A stretch of DNA of 42,276 nucleotides, taken from an uncultured Croceitalea sp. (GTDB taxonomy: Bacteria; Bacteroidota; Bacteroidia; Flavobacteriales; Flavobacteriaceae). Below are positions 15,289 to 23,169 of the stretch, piece by piece (the first letter of the stretch is position 1; the number at the start of each line of letters is the position of its first letter). The notes under the pieces are model-generated. The model saw only the letters and a list, made by a program, of their open reading frames with translations. It ran no database searches and had not been told where the DNA came from. The translations under genes and the position numbers were made by a program. The stretch spans positions 1 through 42,276 of the forward strand of contig CALEYA010000041.1 in assembly GCA_937926215.1 (NCBI GenBank). Reading direction: 5' to 3'.

Positions 15289-16491
15289 TCAACCAAAAAC
15301 TGATAGTAAAAACTTAATGATCAAGGCATTAGAGAGGTCAATAAAAAACGCGCCTACCAGCGGAACTACAATAAAAGCCTTAGGAGAGCCCCCAAATTTT
15401 TTGGTGACCGCCGTCATATTGGCTATGGCCGTGGGTGTGGCACCTAAGGCCAACCCTGCATATCCTGAGCTCATTACGGCAGCATCATAATCTTTTCCCA
15501 TAACCCTAAAAACGACTACGATCACAAAAAGGGATACCACCACAAGTTGTGCAATAACAATGAGCAGTAATGGTCCCGCCAAATCGGCAAGCGTCCATAA
15601 TTGAAGGCTCATCAATGACATGGCCAAGAAAAGCCCCAAGGACAGATCCGAAGCCATGGCCAAGGCTTTTGAATTTTCTGGTTCCCAATGAAAGTTTTTG
15701 GTAAAAACAGGTATAAGGTTGGTAATGATAATACCTGCAAAGAGTGCGGTTACAAAAGAAGGAAGGGCCAGTCCCATCCATACCAATACCTCATTAACCC
15801 CTATACCCAGTCCTGCCGTTGAGAAGATGAAATAAATCATCTGCAAAACGTTATTGTAATTCATTTCTACGGTATCGCCTTTACCATGGCGGACACCTAC
15901 GGAAATAGGCTTGTCCTCCGTTGGTTTTAGTTGGTATTTTTTGATCAAAAACTTGGCAATTGGCCCCCCTATAAAACCGCCGAGCACCAAACCAATGGTC
16001 GCACACGCAATTCCCATTTCCATGGCATTGGAGATTCCAAAATCATTCATAAAGGTGGGTACCCAAGCTATGGTAGTCCCGTGACCCCCACTAAACGAGA
16101 CGGAACCGCCCAAAATGCCCGTTACATTGGGTAGGTCGGTGAGATAGGCAATGCCCACACCGGTAAGGTTTTGGACAAAAAGATAGCCCACCGCCAATAC
16201 TAAAAGCAAGAGTAATGACTTGCCCCCTTTCAACAAAGTTTTTAATCTGGAAGAAAGCCCAATGGTGATAAAGAAGATGATAAGAAGCGCATCCCTCAAT
16301 TCTAGCGCAAAACTCACCTCAATTCCCGTAATGGCATACAAAATGCCAAAAAAGATAGAAAAAATGACCCCTCCGGTAACTGGCTCGGGAATGTTATAAG
16401 CTCTAAAAAATAAAATTTTCTTGTTAAGGTATTTACCTAAGAACAAAACTAAACAGGCAACTACAATAGTATCTCTTGGGCTTATCTCCAT
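15289..16491 (-). CDS. gltS: Sodium/glutamate symporter, GltS family
   Basis: 400 hydrophobic residues, as expected for GltS (about 400). Conserved stretches include RAYNIPEPVTGGVIFSIFFG, the first-half substrate motif GGSVSFSGGHGTTIAWVPTF, and the second-half SGYAGLALGATPTAIANMTAV, the mirror-image repeat of this family. It probably brings glutamate into the cytoplasm with sodium. The stop of the upstream lipoprotein gene is 3 bp away and the PagL gene follows after 16 bp, so the four genes look like one transcript. Close relatives can carry other anionic amino acids. Confidence 0.92.
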   Translation of the reverse strand: MEISPRDTIVVACLVLFLGKYLNKKILFFRAYNIPEPVTGGVIFSIFFGILYAITGIEVSFALELRDALLIIFFITIGLSSRLKTLLKGGKSLLLLLVLAVGYLFVQNLTGVGIAYLTDLPNVTGILGGSVSFSGGHGTTIAWVPTFMNDFGISNAMEMGIACATIGLVLGGFIGGPIAKFLIKKYQLKPTEDKPISVGVRHGKGDTVEMNYNNVLQMIYFIFSTAGLGIGVNEVLVWMGLALPSFVTALFAGIIITNLIPVFTKNFHWEPENSKALAMASDLSLGLFLAMSLMSLQLWTLADLAGPLLLIVIAQLVVVSLFVIVVVFRVMGKDYDAAVMSSGYAGLALGATPTAIANMTAVTKKFGGSPKAFIVVPLVGAFFIDLSNALIIKFLLSVFG

Positions 16492-16494
16492 GGA

Positions 16495-17160
16495 TTATTT
16501 TGGTGTTACGATCTGGTCCGTCATCAATTGGTTCACCATTCTTTTGGTAAAACTTTCCGAAGCGTTTTTTAAGGAAGATGGTTCTAAAAGCGTAGATTGC
16601 CCGGTCCAGACCATAGTCTCTTTTCCCTCGTATAAATCCCCTTTTACATCATAAAGAATGGCCTCAATGAGGTATGATTTTTCAGAAGAATAGTAGCCGG
16701 GCGTCGTATACGTTTGGTAACTCCTAACAATGTATTTACCAACCCTGTAATAGGAGGGTACATAGAGCGTTTCACTTGGCTTATAGCGATCTGTTTCTTT
16801 GGAATCTACCAATGCCATGGTGATTACGCCATCTAAGTCATTCTCCTTAATGATCTTGATATAATCCTCGGCGGTTCTAATTTCTTCCGTACCACCGGGA
16901 GGAAACAGGGTTATTCCTTCAATGGCGTTGATACCCTGTTCTCTTAATAAGGTGACCGCATCTTTTTCAAAGGTATTACGGGCGCTAAGGTCTTTGCCGA
17001 TACCAATTACCGCTATTTTGGAATAGTCCCTATCGGTATATCCTTCTTTGGTCCAAGTAGAACCCATTTTTGCGCTACCGCATCCCTGTATAATACCAAC
17101 GGTTAAGATGATAGTTAGAATGGATAGCGGTTTTGAAAATCGAAAACCTACATTTTTCAT
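16495..17160 (-). CDS. Lipoprotein, member 3 of the three-copy family
   Basis: 221 residues. A signal SILTIILTVGIIQGC followed by GSAKMGSTW marks a lipoprotein; Gln in the lipobox is unusual but tolerated. The mature protein has the family outline: SKIAVIGIGKDLSARNTFEKDA, LLREQGINAIEG, LDGVITMALVDSKE and SYLIEAILYDVKG. It is more distant from members 1 and 2 than they are from each other and has a Tyr-rich middle (YVPSYYRVGKYIVRSY). It is the first gene of the gltS-PagL-SLC13 operon and faces a divergent LytTR regulator across 176 bp. The function is unknown. Confidence 0.8.
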   Translation of the reverse strand: MKNVGFRFSKPLSILTIILTVGIIQGCGSAKMGSTWTKEGYTDRDYSKIAVIGIGKDLSARNTFEKDAVTLLREQGINAIEGITLFPPGGTEEIRTAEDYIKIIKENDLDGVITMALVDSKETDRYKPSETLYVPSYYRVGKYIVRSYQTYTTPGYYSSEKSYLIEAILYDVKGDLYEGKETMVWTGQSTLLEPSSLKNASESFTKRMVNQLMTDQIVTPK

Positions 17161-17336
17161 TTGGAGTGTTCTTTAAACTTAAAATATAACACTAAATGTA
17201 CCATGTCCAAATAGGGCCTTTACTATCATTTTAGACCACTTGAAAAGAAAATTAAGCCTCTTGTTCCATTTAAGAAAAAAACGGCCTAAAAACATTACTT
17301 TTATTTGGGAATCAAAACAACAGGCCAAAATAACTG
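17161..17336. promoter_or_regulatory. Divergent promoter region between lipoprotein operon and LytTR gene
   Basis: 176 bp of AT-rich DNA must hold start signals for both directions. Towards the lipoprotein a near match to the -7 box (TACATTTA, one mismatch) can be read on the minus strand, but without a clear -33 TTG. No obvious LytTR direct repeat was seen. The region is inferred from gene orientation more than from motifs. Confidence 0.35.
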
Positions 17337-18206
17337 ATGAAAGGTGAAATTAAAATCAAGCATTTGATTGCTCTGCCCTTAGGGCTTAGTCTACTCATAA
17401 ACTTTAGCGAGATACTGCTTTACCTTGATTCTCCCTATGTGTTTTTTGATACGCCACGGCCTACCTCCATTTTGGTCATTGTTTCTAGAATAGTATTAAT
17501 TTTTCTGTATTGTTTTCTTGTATTGTACCTCAATGTATATAAAATAGACCAATGGTTGAAAAAGATCAATGCGAAATGGGTATCCCTTGGTTACCTAATA
17601 ATTAATTTCTTCGTATTCATTACCACCTTTTTTTCCTTTATATCTTTTCAAGATAGTGTTGTTCTTAAACTACATGAAGGGGAAGCAAGGGGTTTGGGTT
17701 TTGTATGGTTGGTTTTTATGGTCATTTGCATCTTATGGGCGGCGATCCTTAAGTTGCGCGCTGGTATAAGGGAAAAGGTCGTGGATCAGCAACCCTTTGT
17801 TCGTTATAGTGGGGAAGCACAAAGCTTCAATCACGATATGGACATTTTTAAACAGAGCTATTTGACAAACTTTTTACTTCCAAGACAAAAAATACTGGAG
17901 CCTGTTAAGGTGAAGGACTTTGCCATGTTTTATATTGATGATTGTGTTGTAAAGGGAAAGACCTTTGATTCTAAACTATACTTTCTGGATAGGAGCATTC
18001 AAGAACTGGAAGAAAAATTAAACCCCGCTATCTTTTTTCGGGCTAATCGGCAATGTCTTATCAATAGGGATGCCGTAAAGCATTTGTCGCCGGAGTCCTT
18101 TGGAAAAATGGAATTGACCTTAAAGATTGCCCATAAGGAAGCTATTGTAATAAGCAAGCTTAAAACCAAGGATTTTAAAGATTGGCTGGTGCAATTTTCG
18201 ACCTAA
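17337..18206 (+). CDS. Membrane-bound LytTR-domain transcription regulator
   Basis: 289 residues. Four membrane segments occupy about 1-140 (LIALPLGLSLLINFSEILLYL, ILVIVSRIVLIFLYCFLVLYL, LGYLIINFFVFITTFF, WLVFMVICILWAAILKL). After a linker the last 100 residues form a LytTR DNA-binding domain: DFAMFYIDDCVVKGKTFDSK, LDRSIQELEEKLNPAIFFRANRQCLINRDAV and a final strand pair. No histidine kinase or receiver domain is present, so this is a one-component membrane sensor. Divergent placement suggests it controls the lipoprotein-gltS-PagL-SLC13 operon, but that is inference. The signal it senses is unknown. Confidence 0.85.
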   Translation: MKGEIKIKHLIALPLGLSLLINFSEILLYLDSPYVFFDTPRPTSILVIVSRIVLIFLYCFLVLYLNVYKIDQWLKKINAKWVSLGYLIINFFVFITTFFSFISFQDSVVLKLHEGEARGLGFVWLVFMVICILWAAILKLRAGIREKVVDQQPFVRYSGEAQSFNHDMDIFKQSYLTNFLLPRQKILEPVKVKDFAMFYIDDCVVKGKTFDSKLYFLDRSIQELEEKLNPAIFFRANRQCLINRDAVKHLSPESFGKMELTLKIAHKEAIVISKLKTKDFKDWLVQFST

Positions 18207-18448
18207 GAATACTCCATTTCAACCGCATTATTATCCACTTCACTTCATAAAAATTTTAAAGCCCTTTTTTGTTTAATAGTTTCTTTCTGAACGCTAAAAA
18301 GGCTTATTTTCATTGGACTTGTCAAAAGAGTCAGGAAAACGGGACCTTAAATGACAATGGGTAGGCATAGGTCAGTATAGGCCCTCCATTTCATTCTTTT
18401 TTAGAAAGGTATTAAACAATGGTAGAGCCAATTTTATAAAGGGCATTT

Positions 18449-19435
18449 ATGGGGCAGAAGTATGAAATATGTCAAATAGCACTGTTAAATCCGATATTCA
18501 ACATTTTGGAAAGCCGTGGGGTTGATCCTAAAAAGTTGATCAAAAAAAGCAAGTTAAAGTATTTTGACCTTGATTTAGAGCAGCAGTACGTTCCCCTTGA
18601 TGCGGTTTATGATTTTTTCGGAAAGATAAAAAACCACCTGTCAGATGGGTTTCTAATAGCATCTTTCCTAAAGTATTTTGAGCTATCCAATTTGGGGGAT
18701 TTTGGAAGATACTTGGCAAAATTACCAACCCTTTACAGTGTATTGCACCAGTTTGTGATCCACAAAGCCATTTTTCAAACCAATCTAAATTGCAGTCTAA
18801 GTGTCTATGACGATAGTGTAAAGTTTGCCTTTTCCTATTTGGATGGGCCAACACCAAGCCGAAAGATAGGAGAGAACATTTTTATGGCCATTTTTTTGCA
18901 ATTGTTCAGAACCTATACGGACAAAAATTGGACGCCAGATGAAATACATGTTCCACATAATAACACCAAGGAAATCAGAAAGTTGTTTCCCGGTAAAGAC
19001 TGCAGGGTGATTGCCAACCAGACCACGTTTGCTTTTATTTTCCCCCGGGAGATTCTAAAATCTGTTACAACAATGCGGGTCCAATTTTCCAATGTGGTAT
19101 TGCCCAAGGTTCCTGCTAAGCGCATTTCCAATACCATAGAAGAAGTCTTAAAAAGCTATAAATCCGGATATATCCCTTCCCTTAGTGATGTAGCACAACA
19201 TTTTAATGTCTCTGAAAGTAGTATTAAAAGAAGCCTTAAATCCGAGAACACCAAATTTTCCAAAATCTTGGAGAATATACTGTACCAAAAAGCAATTGTC
19301 CTATTGACGGACTCTGATCTTAACATCACCCTTATCAGCGAGTTTTTAGGCTATTCCGATAGCCCCAATTTTATACGCTCTTTTAAAAAATGGTCCGGTA
19401 GTACGCCAGGTCAGTTCCGGGATTTAAATGGCTGA
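18449..19435 (+). CDS. AraC-family transcription regulator
   Basis: 328 residues. The C-terminal 90 hold a double helix-turn-helix of the AraC type: PSLSDVAQHFNVSESSIKRSL, and LNITLISEFLGYSDSPNFIRSFKKWSGSTPGQFR. That last segment is the family signature. The N-terminal 220 residues resemble the Arabinose_bd domain of OruR/ArgR-like regulators (LNPIFNILESRGVDPKKLIKK, then LPTLYSVLHQFVIH), which senses small molecules. A 242-bp gap separates it from the LytTR gene, so it likely has its own promoter. The target is unknown. Confidence 0.9.
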   Translation: MGQKYEICQIALLNPIFNILESRGVDPKKLIKKSKLKYFDLDLEQQYVPLDAVYDFFGKIKNHLSDGFLIASFLKYFELSNLGDFGRYLAKLPTLYSVLHQFVIHKAIFQTNLNCSLSVYDDSVKFAFSYLDGPTPSRKIGENIFMAIFLQLFRTYTDKNWTPDEIHVPHNNTKEIRKLFPGKDCRVIANQTTFAFIFPREILKSVTTMRVQFSNVVLPKVPAKRISNTIEEVLKSYKSGYIPSLSDVAQHFNVSESSIKRSLKSENTKFSKILENILYQKAIVLLTDSDLNITLISEFLGYSDSPNFIRSFKKWSGSTPGQFRDLNG

Positions 19436-19543
19436 CCCATTATGATAATGAAGTTGCCTAAGAAATTACCTATTCTTATATTGGATTAATACGGGGTCTA
19501 AACTGCGATCTTCGATTTATAGAAACGGATAAGAAACCAACCT

Positions 19544-20368
19544 ATGAAATTAAAGTTTTTTGGAACAAGGGGCTCCGTGCCCGTATGCGAAAAAGGGTTC
19601 CAAGAATTTGGGGGCAATACCACCTGTGTAGCCGTTTTTGGCGATGCGGATAGTGATGTGCTCGTTTTTGATGCGGGAACCGGTGTACGGAGATTGGGCA
19701 AGGAACTTATGCAGCAAGAGTTCTTTCCCGGAAGAAAAATCGTAATGGCCTTTTCCCATTTTCATTGGGACCATATCCAAGGCTTTCCTTTTTTTGACCC
19801 TGCCTATGACCCATCCAAGGAAATACATATCATTGCCCTTGGCAAAGACCTTCTTATACCCGATCTAAAGAACGTTTTCGCCAAGCAGATGGAAAGCACC
19901 TATTTTCCCGTAAGCCTGGATAACATGGGGGCCAATTTTTCCTTTGTTCTTAAGAACGTCAACGAGGAGACCTTTCCTGATGGAAGCATAAGAACACTGT
20001 TGCATAACCATCCTGGCGGAGCACATAGTTATCGGTTGGAAGCTGATGGAAAGGTCTTGGTCTATGCCACGGATATTGAGCATGGCCTTGAACTAGATCC
20101 AAAGCTCGTGGAATTTACCAGAAATGCCGATGTGCTCATTCACGATGCGCAATATACTCCAGAAGAGCTTCCAAATTATAGGGGTTGGGGCCATAGCAGT
20201 TGGGAGCAGGCCATTGAAGTTGCTGAAAAAGCCAACGTTAAAAAGCTCTTTCTAACCCATCACGACCCCAATCATGACGATGTCTTTTTGAACAAGGTAG
20301 AGCTGCTTTGCCAAGAACGTTTTGCAAATTGTTTCTTGGCGCGTGAGGGGGTTGAGATAACGCTTTAA
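19544..20368 (+). CDS. MBL-fold metallo-hydrolase
   Basis: 274 residues, cytoplasmic. It has MKLKFFGTRGSVPVCEKGFQ and GGNTTCVAVF at the N-terminus, VFDAGTGVRRLG, the metal-binding motif SHFHWDHIQGFPFF (HxHxDH), VLVYATDIEHG with the Asp ligand, VLIHDAQYT and LFLTHHDPNHDD with the last His. The order matches the RNase Z/phosphodiesterase-like group of beta-lactamase-fold hydrolases, often found beside cyclic nucleotide proteins. The substrate is unknown; RNase Z itself is unlikely without an exosite. The gene stands alone between AraC and the barrel pair. Confidence 0.88.
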   Translation: MKLKFFGTRGSVPVCEKGFQEFGGNTTCVAVFGDADSDVLVFDAGTGVRRLGKELMQQEFFPGRKIVMAFSHFHWDHIQGFPFFDPAYDPSKEIHIIALGKDLLIPDLKNVFAKQMESTYFPVSLDNMGANFSFVLKNVNEETFPDGSIRTLLHNHPGGAHSYRLEADGKVLVYATDIEHGLELDPKLVEFTRNADVLIHDAQYTPEELPNYRGWGHSSWEQAIEVAEKANVKKLFLTHHDPNHDDVFLNKVELLCQERFANCFLAREGVEITL

Positions 20369-20622
20369 GTGGGTTGGATTTTTTGGTAAAAGGCCCTTGG
20401 CCGCTAAAGAGATTCCTTTTTTGCAGTGGTTTTACCCTATAGTGGATTTTTTAATGCATAGCGGATTGAACGGCAAAGGATACCTAATTGTCTTTTATAC
20501 CATTGAACATGACCTAATATGATAATAATGGTTCCGGTCAACGAGGATAAATTTACAAAGCTACCTCAATAATAGCGTGCCTAAGGAAAACCAAACTAAT
20601 CGTTCTATTTGAAACCACATTC

Positions 20623-21300
20623 ATGCTAGATACCCAGTTCACGGCAAAACGTCCCATTTTGCTCTTATTGCTTGTTCTTTTAGGACAGTTCGTATGCTCG
20701 CAAAACGTTACCGCGGATAGTTTGGAAACCCCTTTTAGAAAAGGAAGGTGGTTGACCGGGTTAGCGGGCAGCATAAGTTCTAACACCACCACCATAAATT
20801 CCGCTGACGAAAAAATAATAACCAACAATTTTGGATTGAATTTATCCACGGGCAAATTTGTTAAAGATCGCTTGCTTTTTGGCGGAATTGTCAATGCCAA
20901 CAGGGCCAGTTCGTCCGGCAACGTTGACCGTGCGGAAGAATCGTTGTTTATTGGCCCCTTTATTTCATACTACCTTTCCAAAAATGAAAGGGGTTCTTTG
21001 TTTACCACCCTGTCACCCGGTTACGTGCGTTATAGGGACGAAACAAGCTTTAGCAATGTACCGAATCCCATTAGCGAATTTTCGGAAGGTGGGGGCTTGG
21101 GGGTGCTTTTAGGCCTTGGGTATTCCTATGTGATCAATGATCAAATAGCTTTTGATATTGGGTTCGATTTGAATTTGTTTTGGGTAGATGTGGATCTGGA
21201 ACAACAACCTGCAAATATGATCAGCTCCCAAAACATAGCGGTCAGCAATATTGCTTTCACCTTTGGATTTAATGTCATTCTAGACGATTTCTTTTTCTAA
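20623..21300 (+). CDS. Outer-membrane beta-barrel protein
   Basis: 225 residues. A signal peptide (PILLLLLVLLGQFVCSQN) leads into an eight-to-ten-strand barrel pattern: WLTGLAGSISSNTTT, NFGLNLSTGKFVKDRLLFGGIV, FIGPFISYYLSKN, LFTTLSPGYVRY, GVLLGLGYSYVIND, VSNIAFTFGFNVIL, ending in Phe. Small flavobacterial barrels of this kind are usually annotated only as outer membrane beta-barrel or OprB-like. Its stop overlaps the next gene's start (TAATG), so the two barrels are made together. The specific function is unknown. Confidence 0.75.
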   Translation: MLDTQFTAKRPILLLLLVLLGQFVCSQNVTADSLETPFRKGRWLTGLAGSISSNTTTINSADEKIITNNFGLNLSTGKFVKDRLLFGGIVNANRASSSGNVDRAEESLFIGPFISYYLSKNERGSLFTTLSPGYVRYRDETSFSNVPNPISEFSEGGGLGVLLGLGYSYVINDQIAFDIGFDLNLFWVDVDLEQQPANMISSQNIAVSNIAFTFGFNVILDDFFF

Positions 21301-22412
21301 TGAAAAAACTAACAGTAGTTCTTCTTATTTTAATGATGCCGCTTTTTCTTATTGGACAGGGAAGGGAAGAAGGCTTTGTTCGCACGGATACCATAGGGAA
21401 GACAAAAAATATTAAGTTTATTGGGTTGCCTATAGCTTTTTATACCCCGGAGACCCAGTTTGGTGTTGGTGGAGGTGGGCAAATGTTCCTTTTGAACAAT
21501 ACCAACCAATACAATCAGCGATTGTCCAATATTCTTTTCAGTGGAATTTACACCACGGCAGGGCAAATAATGTTCAATGTTACCCCGCAAATTTATTTGG
21601 GAAAAGGGGATTACTTTATCGATGCGGAATATCTATTTGAAATCTATCCCAATTCTTTTTGGGGAATAGGTCCGGAAACCCCAGAAGAGAATGAAGAAGA
21701 ATACGATCAAACCACCCACAAGGTCAAATTAAGTTTCTTAAAACGCTTACCTCCAGATCTCAACTTCGGTTTTACTTATAATTATGCCAACCATCAAGTA
21801 ACGCAGGTGGAAGAAGGAGGGCTGCTGGACTCCGGGGCAATTTTAGGTGGGGACAGGACCGTTATCAGTGGTTTAGGTGCCGAGTTTAACTTAGATACAA
21901 GAAACGACACCAATTCGCCAACGGACGGACAATTATTTGAAATTGGGGCCCATTTCTCAAGTGAGATTTTGGGTGCTACCAGCAGCTTCAACAAATTCAC
22001 ACTTGATTTACGGAACTATGAACCCTTAGGAAAGAAAAGCACACTTGCGACGCAGATCTATATTGAAAACAACTTTGGCGACGTCCCGTTTCAAGGGATG
22101 GCGTTTTTTGGGGGTAGCAATAGTGCCAGAGGGTATTTTTATGGTCGGTTTATAGATAGGAACATGTATGTGATCCAGGCAGAATACCGCTATCGTTTTA
22201 AACCCAGATGGGCCTTGGCCGCATTTGGTCTTATTGGAAGCGTTGCCGGGGATTCTGCAGAATTGTTGGAATTCAATTCTGTTAAACCAGGATACGGGGC
22301 CGGAGTTCGGTTCAAACTCTTAAAAGACCAAGGAACATGGTTGCGACTGGATATCGGGAATGGGGCGGACGGTCAAAACGGAATCTATTTTGGCGTTAAT
22401 GAAGCATTTTAG
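21300..22412 (+). CDS. BamA/TamA-like (Omp85 barrel) outer-membrane protein without POTRA domains
   Basis: 370 residues. The signal peptide (KLTVVLLILMMPLFLIGQ) is followed directly by barrel strands; no POTRA repeats fit before the barrel. Features of the Bac_surface_Ag barrel are visible: an early GVGGGGQMFLLN, AEFNLDTRNDTNSPTDGQLFEIG (the D-x-R-n PtdG motif), FGGSNSARGYFYGRFIDRNM (the RGY lid motif), VIQAEYRYRFKPRWALAAF, and a last strand ending AF. Short Omp85-like barrels of this type are common in Bacteroidota and may export or insert a dedicated partner. It overlaps the preceding barrel gene by one base. Confidence 0.85.
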   Translation: MKKLTVVLLILMMPLFLIGQGREEGFVRTDTIGKTKNIKFIGLPIAFYTPETQFGVGGGGQMFLLNNTNQYNQRLSNILFSGIYTTAGQIMFNVTPQIYLGKGDYFIDAEYLFEIYPNSFWGIGPETPEENEEEYDQTTHKVKLSFLKRLPPDLNFGFTYNYANHQVTQVEEGGLLDSGAILGGDRTVISGLGAEFNLDTRNDTNSPTDGQLFEIGAHFSSEILGATSSFNKFTLDLRNYEPLGKKSTLATQIYIENNFGDVPFQGMAFFGGSNSARGYFYGRFIDRNMYVIQAEYRYRFKPRWALAAFGLIGSVAGDSAELLEFNSVKPGYGAGVRFKLLKDQGTWLRLDIGNGADGQNGIYFGVNEAF

Positions 22413-22562
22413 GCATTTCAAATGTCTTAGTGAATGATACGGATATCGGTATTTATTTTTACACAAAAATCGATACCTTTAAGCAAACAGCCTTGTATCA
22501 AGACCATGAGGCATTCGCAACAATACTGCTTAACATCGATAATCAAGGAAATACTGTAAGCC

Positions 22563-23162
22563 GTGAAATTGAAGTTCAACGTACTACCAAAAAAAGGCAC
22601 TCCACTGCGTTCCTTCGCTGTTTTTGCGATAGCGGCAGTCCTTGGTATTGGCTTTTTTTTGATGAAGGAAGGTGAAGTGGTTTCCTATTTGTCCGATGAT
22701 CCCCAGGCTTGCGTAAATTGCCATGTAATGACCCCTGTCTATAACAGTTGGATGCACAGTTCGCATCGTGAATGGGCTTCGTGCAACGGCTGTCACGTAC
22801 CACAAGATAATGTGGTAAATGCGTATTACTTTAAGGCTATGGATGGCTTGTACCACGCTTCGATTTTTACGGCAAGAGCAGAACCCGAAGTTATTTTTAT
22901 GCGCGAGGGCTCCCAAGAAGTAGTGCAAAACAATTGCATCCGCTGCCACGTGCAACAAGTCACACAAACAAAATATGATGGTTTTATAGAAAACCATGCA
23001 GCGAACAGGACCGAACGCCAATGCTGGAGCTGTCATAAAGAAATTCCCCATGGTAGGATCCATGGGATGTCTACCATAAAATATAATATTGCCCCATTAC
23101 CCACCGACCAAGAAGAAATGGTGATTCCCGCTTGGTTGGAAAAAGAAATGGCATCTAAATAA
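22563..23162 (+). CDS. nrfH: Cytochrome c nitrite reductase small subunit, tetrahaem quinol oxidase
   Basis: NrfH anchors NrfA and passes electrons from menaquinol. The 199 residues have one N-terminal membrane helix (FAVFAIAAVLGIGFFLM) and four haem sites: CVNCH (50-54), CNGCH (74-78), CIRCH (125-129) and CWSCH (154-158). DDPQACVNCHVMTPVYNSWMHSSH is characteristic of NapC/NrfH. The start is a GTG at 22563; the alternative Met34 would lose the helix, so GTG is preferred. nrfA follows 7 bp later. No clear FNR/CRP half-site pair was seen in the 150 bp upstream, although such control is common. Confidence 0.95.
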   Translation: MKLKFNVLPKKGTPLRSFAVFAIAAVLGIGFFLMKEGEVVSYLSDDPQACVNCHVMTPVYNSWMHSSHREWASCNGCHVPQDNVVNAYYFKAMDGLYHASIFTARAEPEVIFMREGSQEVVQNNCIRCHVQQVTQTKYDGFIENHAANRTERQCWSCHKEIPHGRIHGMSTIKYNIAPLPTDQEEMVIPAWLEKEMASK

Positions 23163-23169
23163 CAATCCT

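Noticed and set aside
22413-22562. FNR/CRP-type site before nrfH
   Set aside because: Only a near -7 match (TACCTTTA) and the short palindrome CTTGTATCAAG are visible; neither has the spacing of a TTGN8CAA or TGTGAN6TCACA site.
22584-23063. 159-residue minus-strand ORF
   Set aside because: It is a shadow of nrfH, whose four CxxCH motifs are unmistakable.
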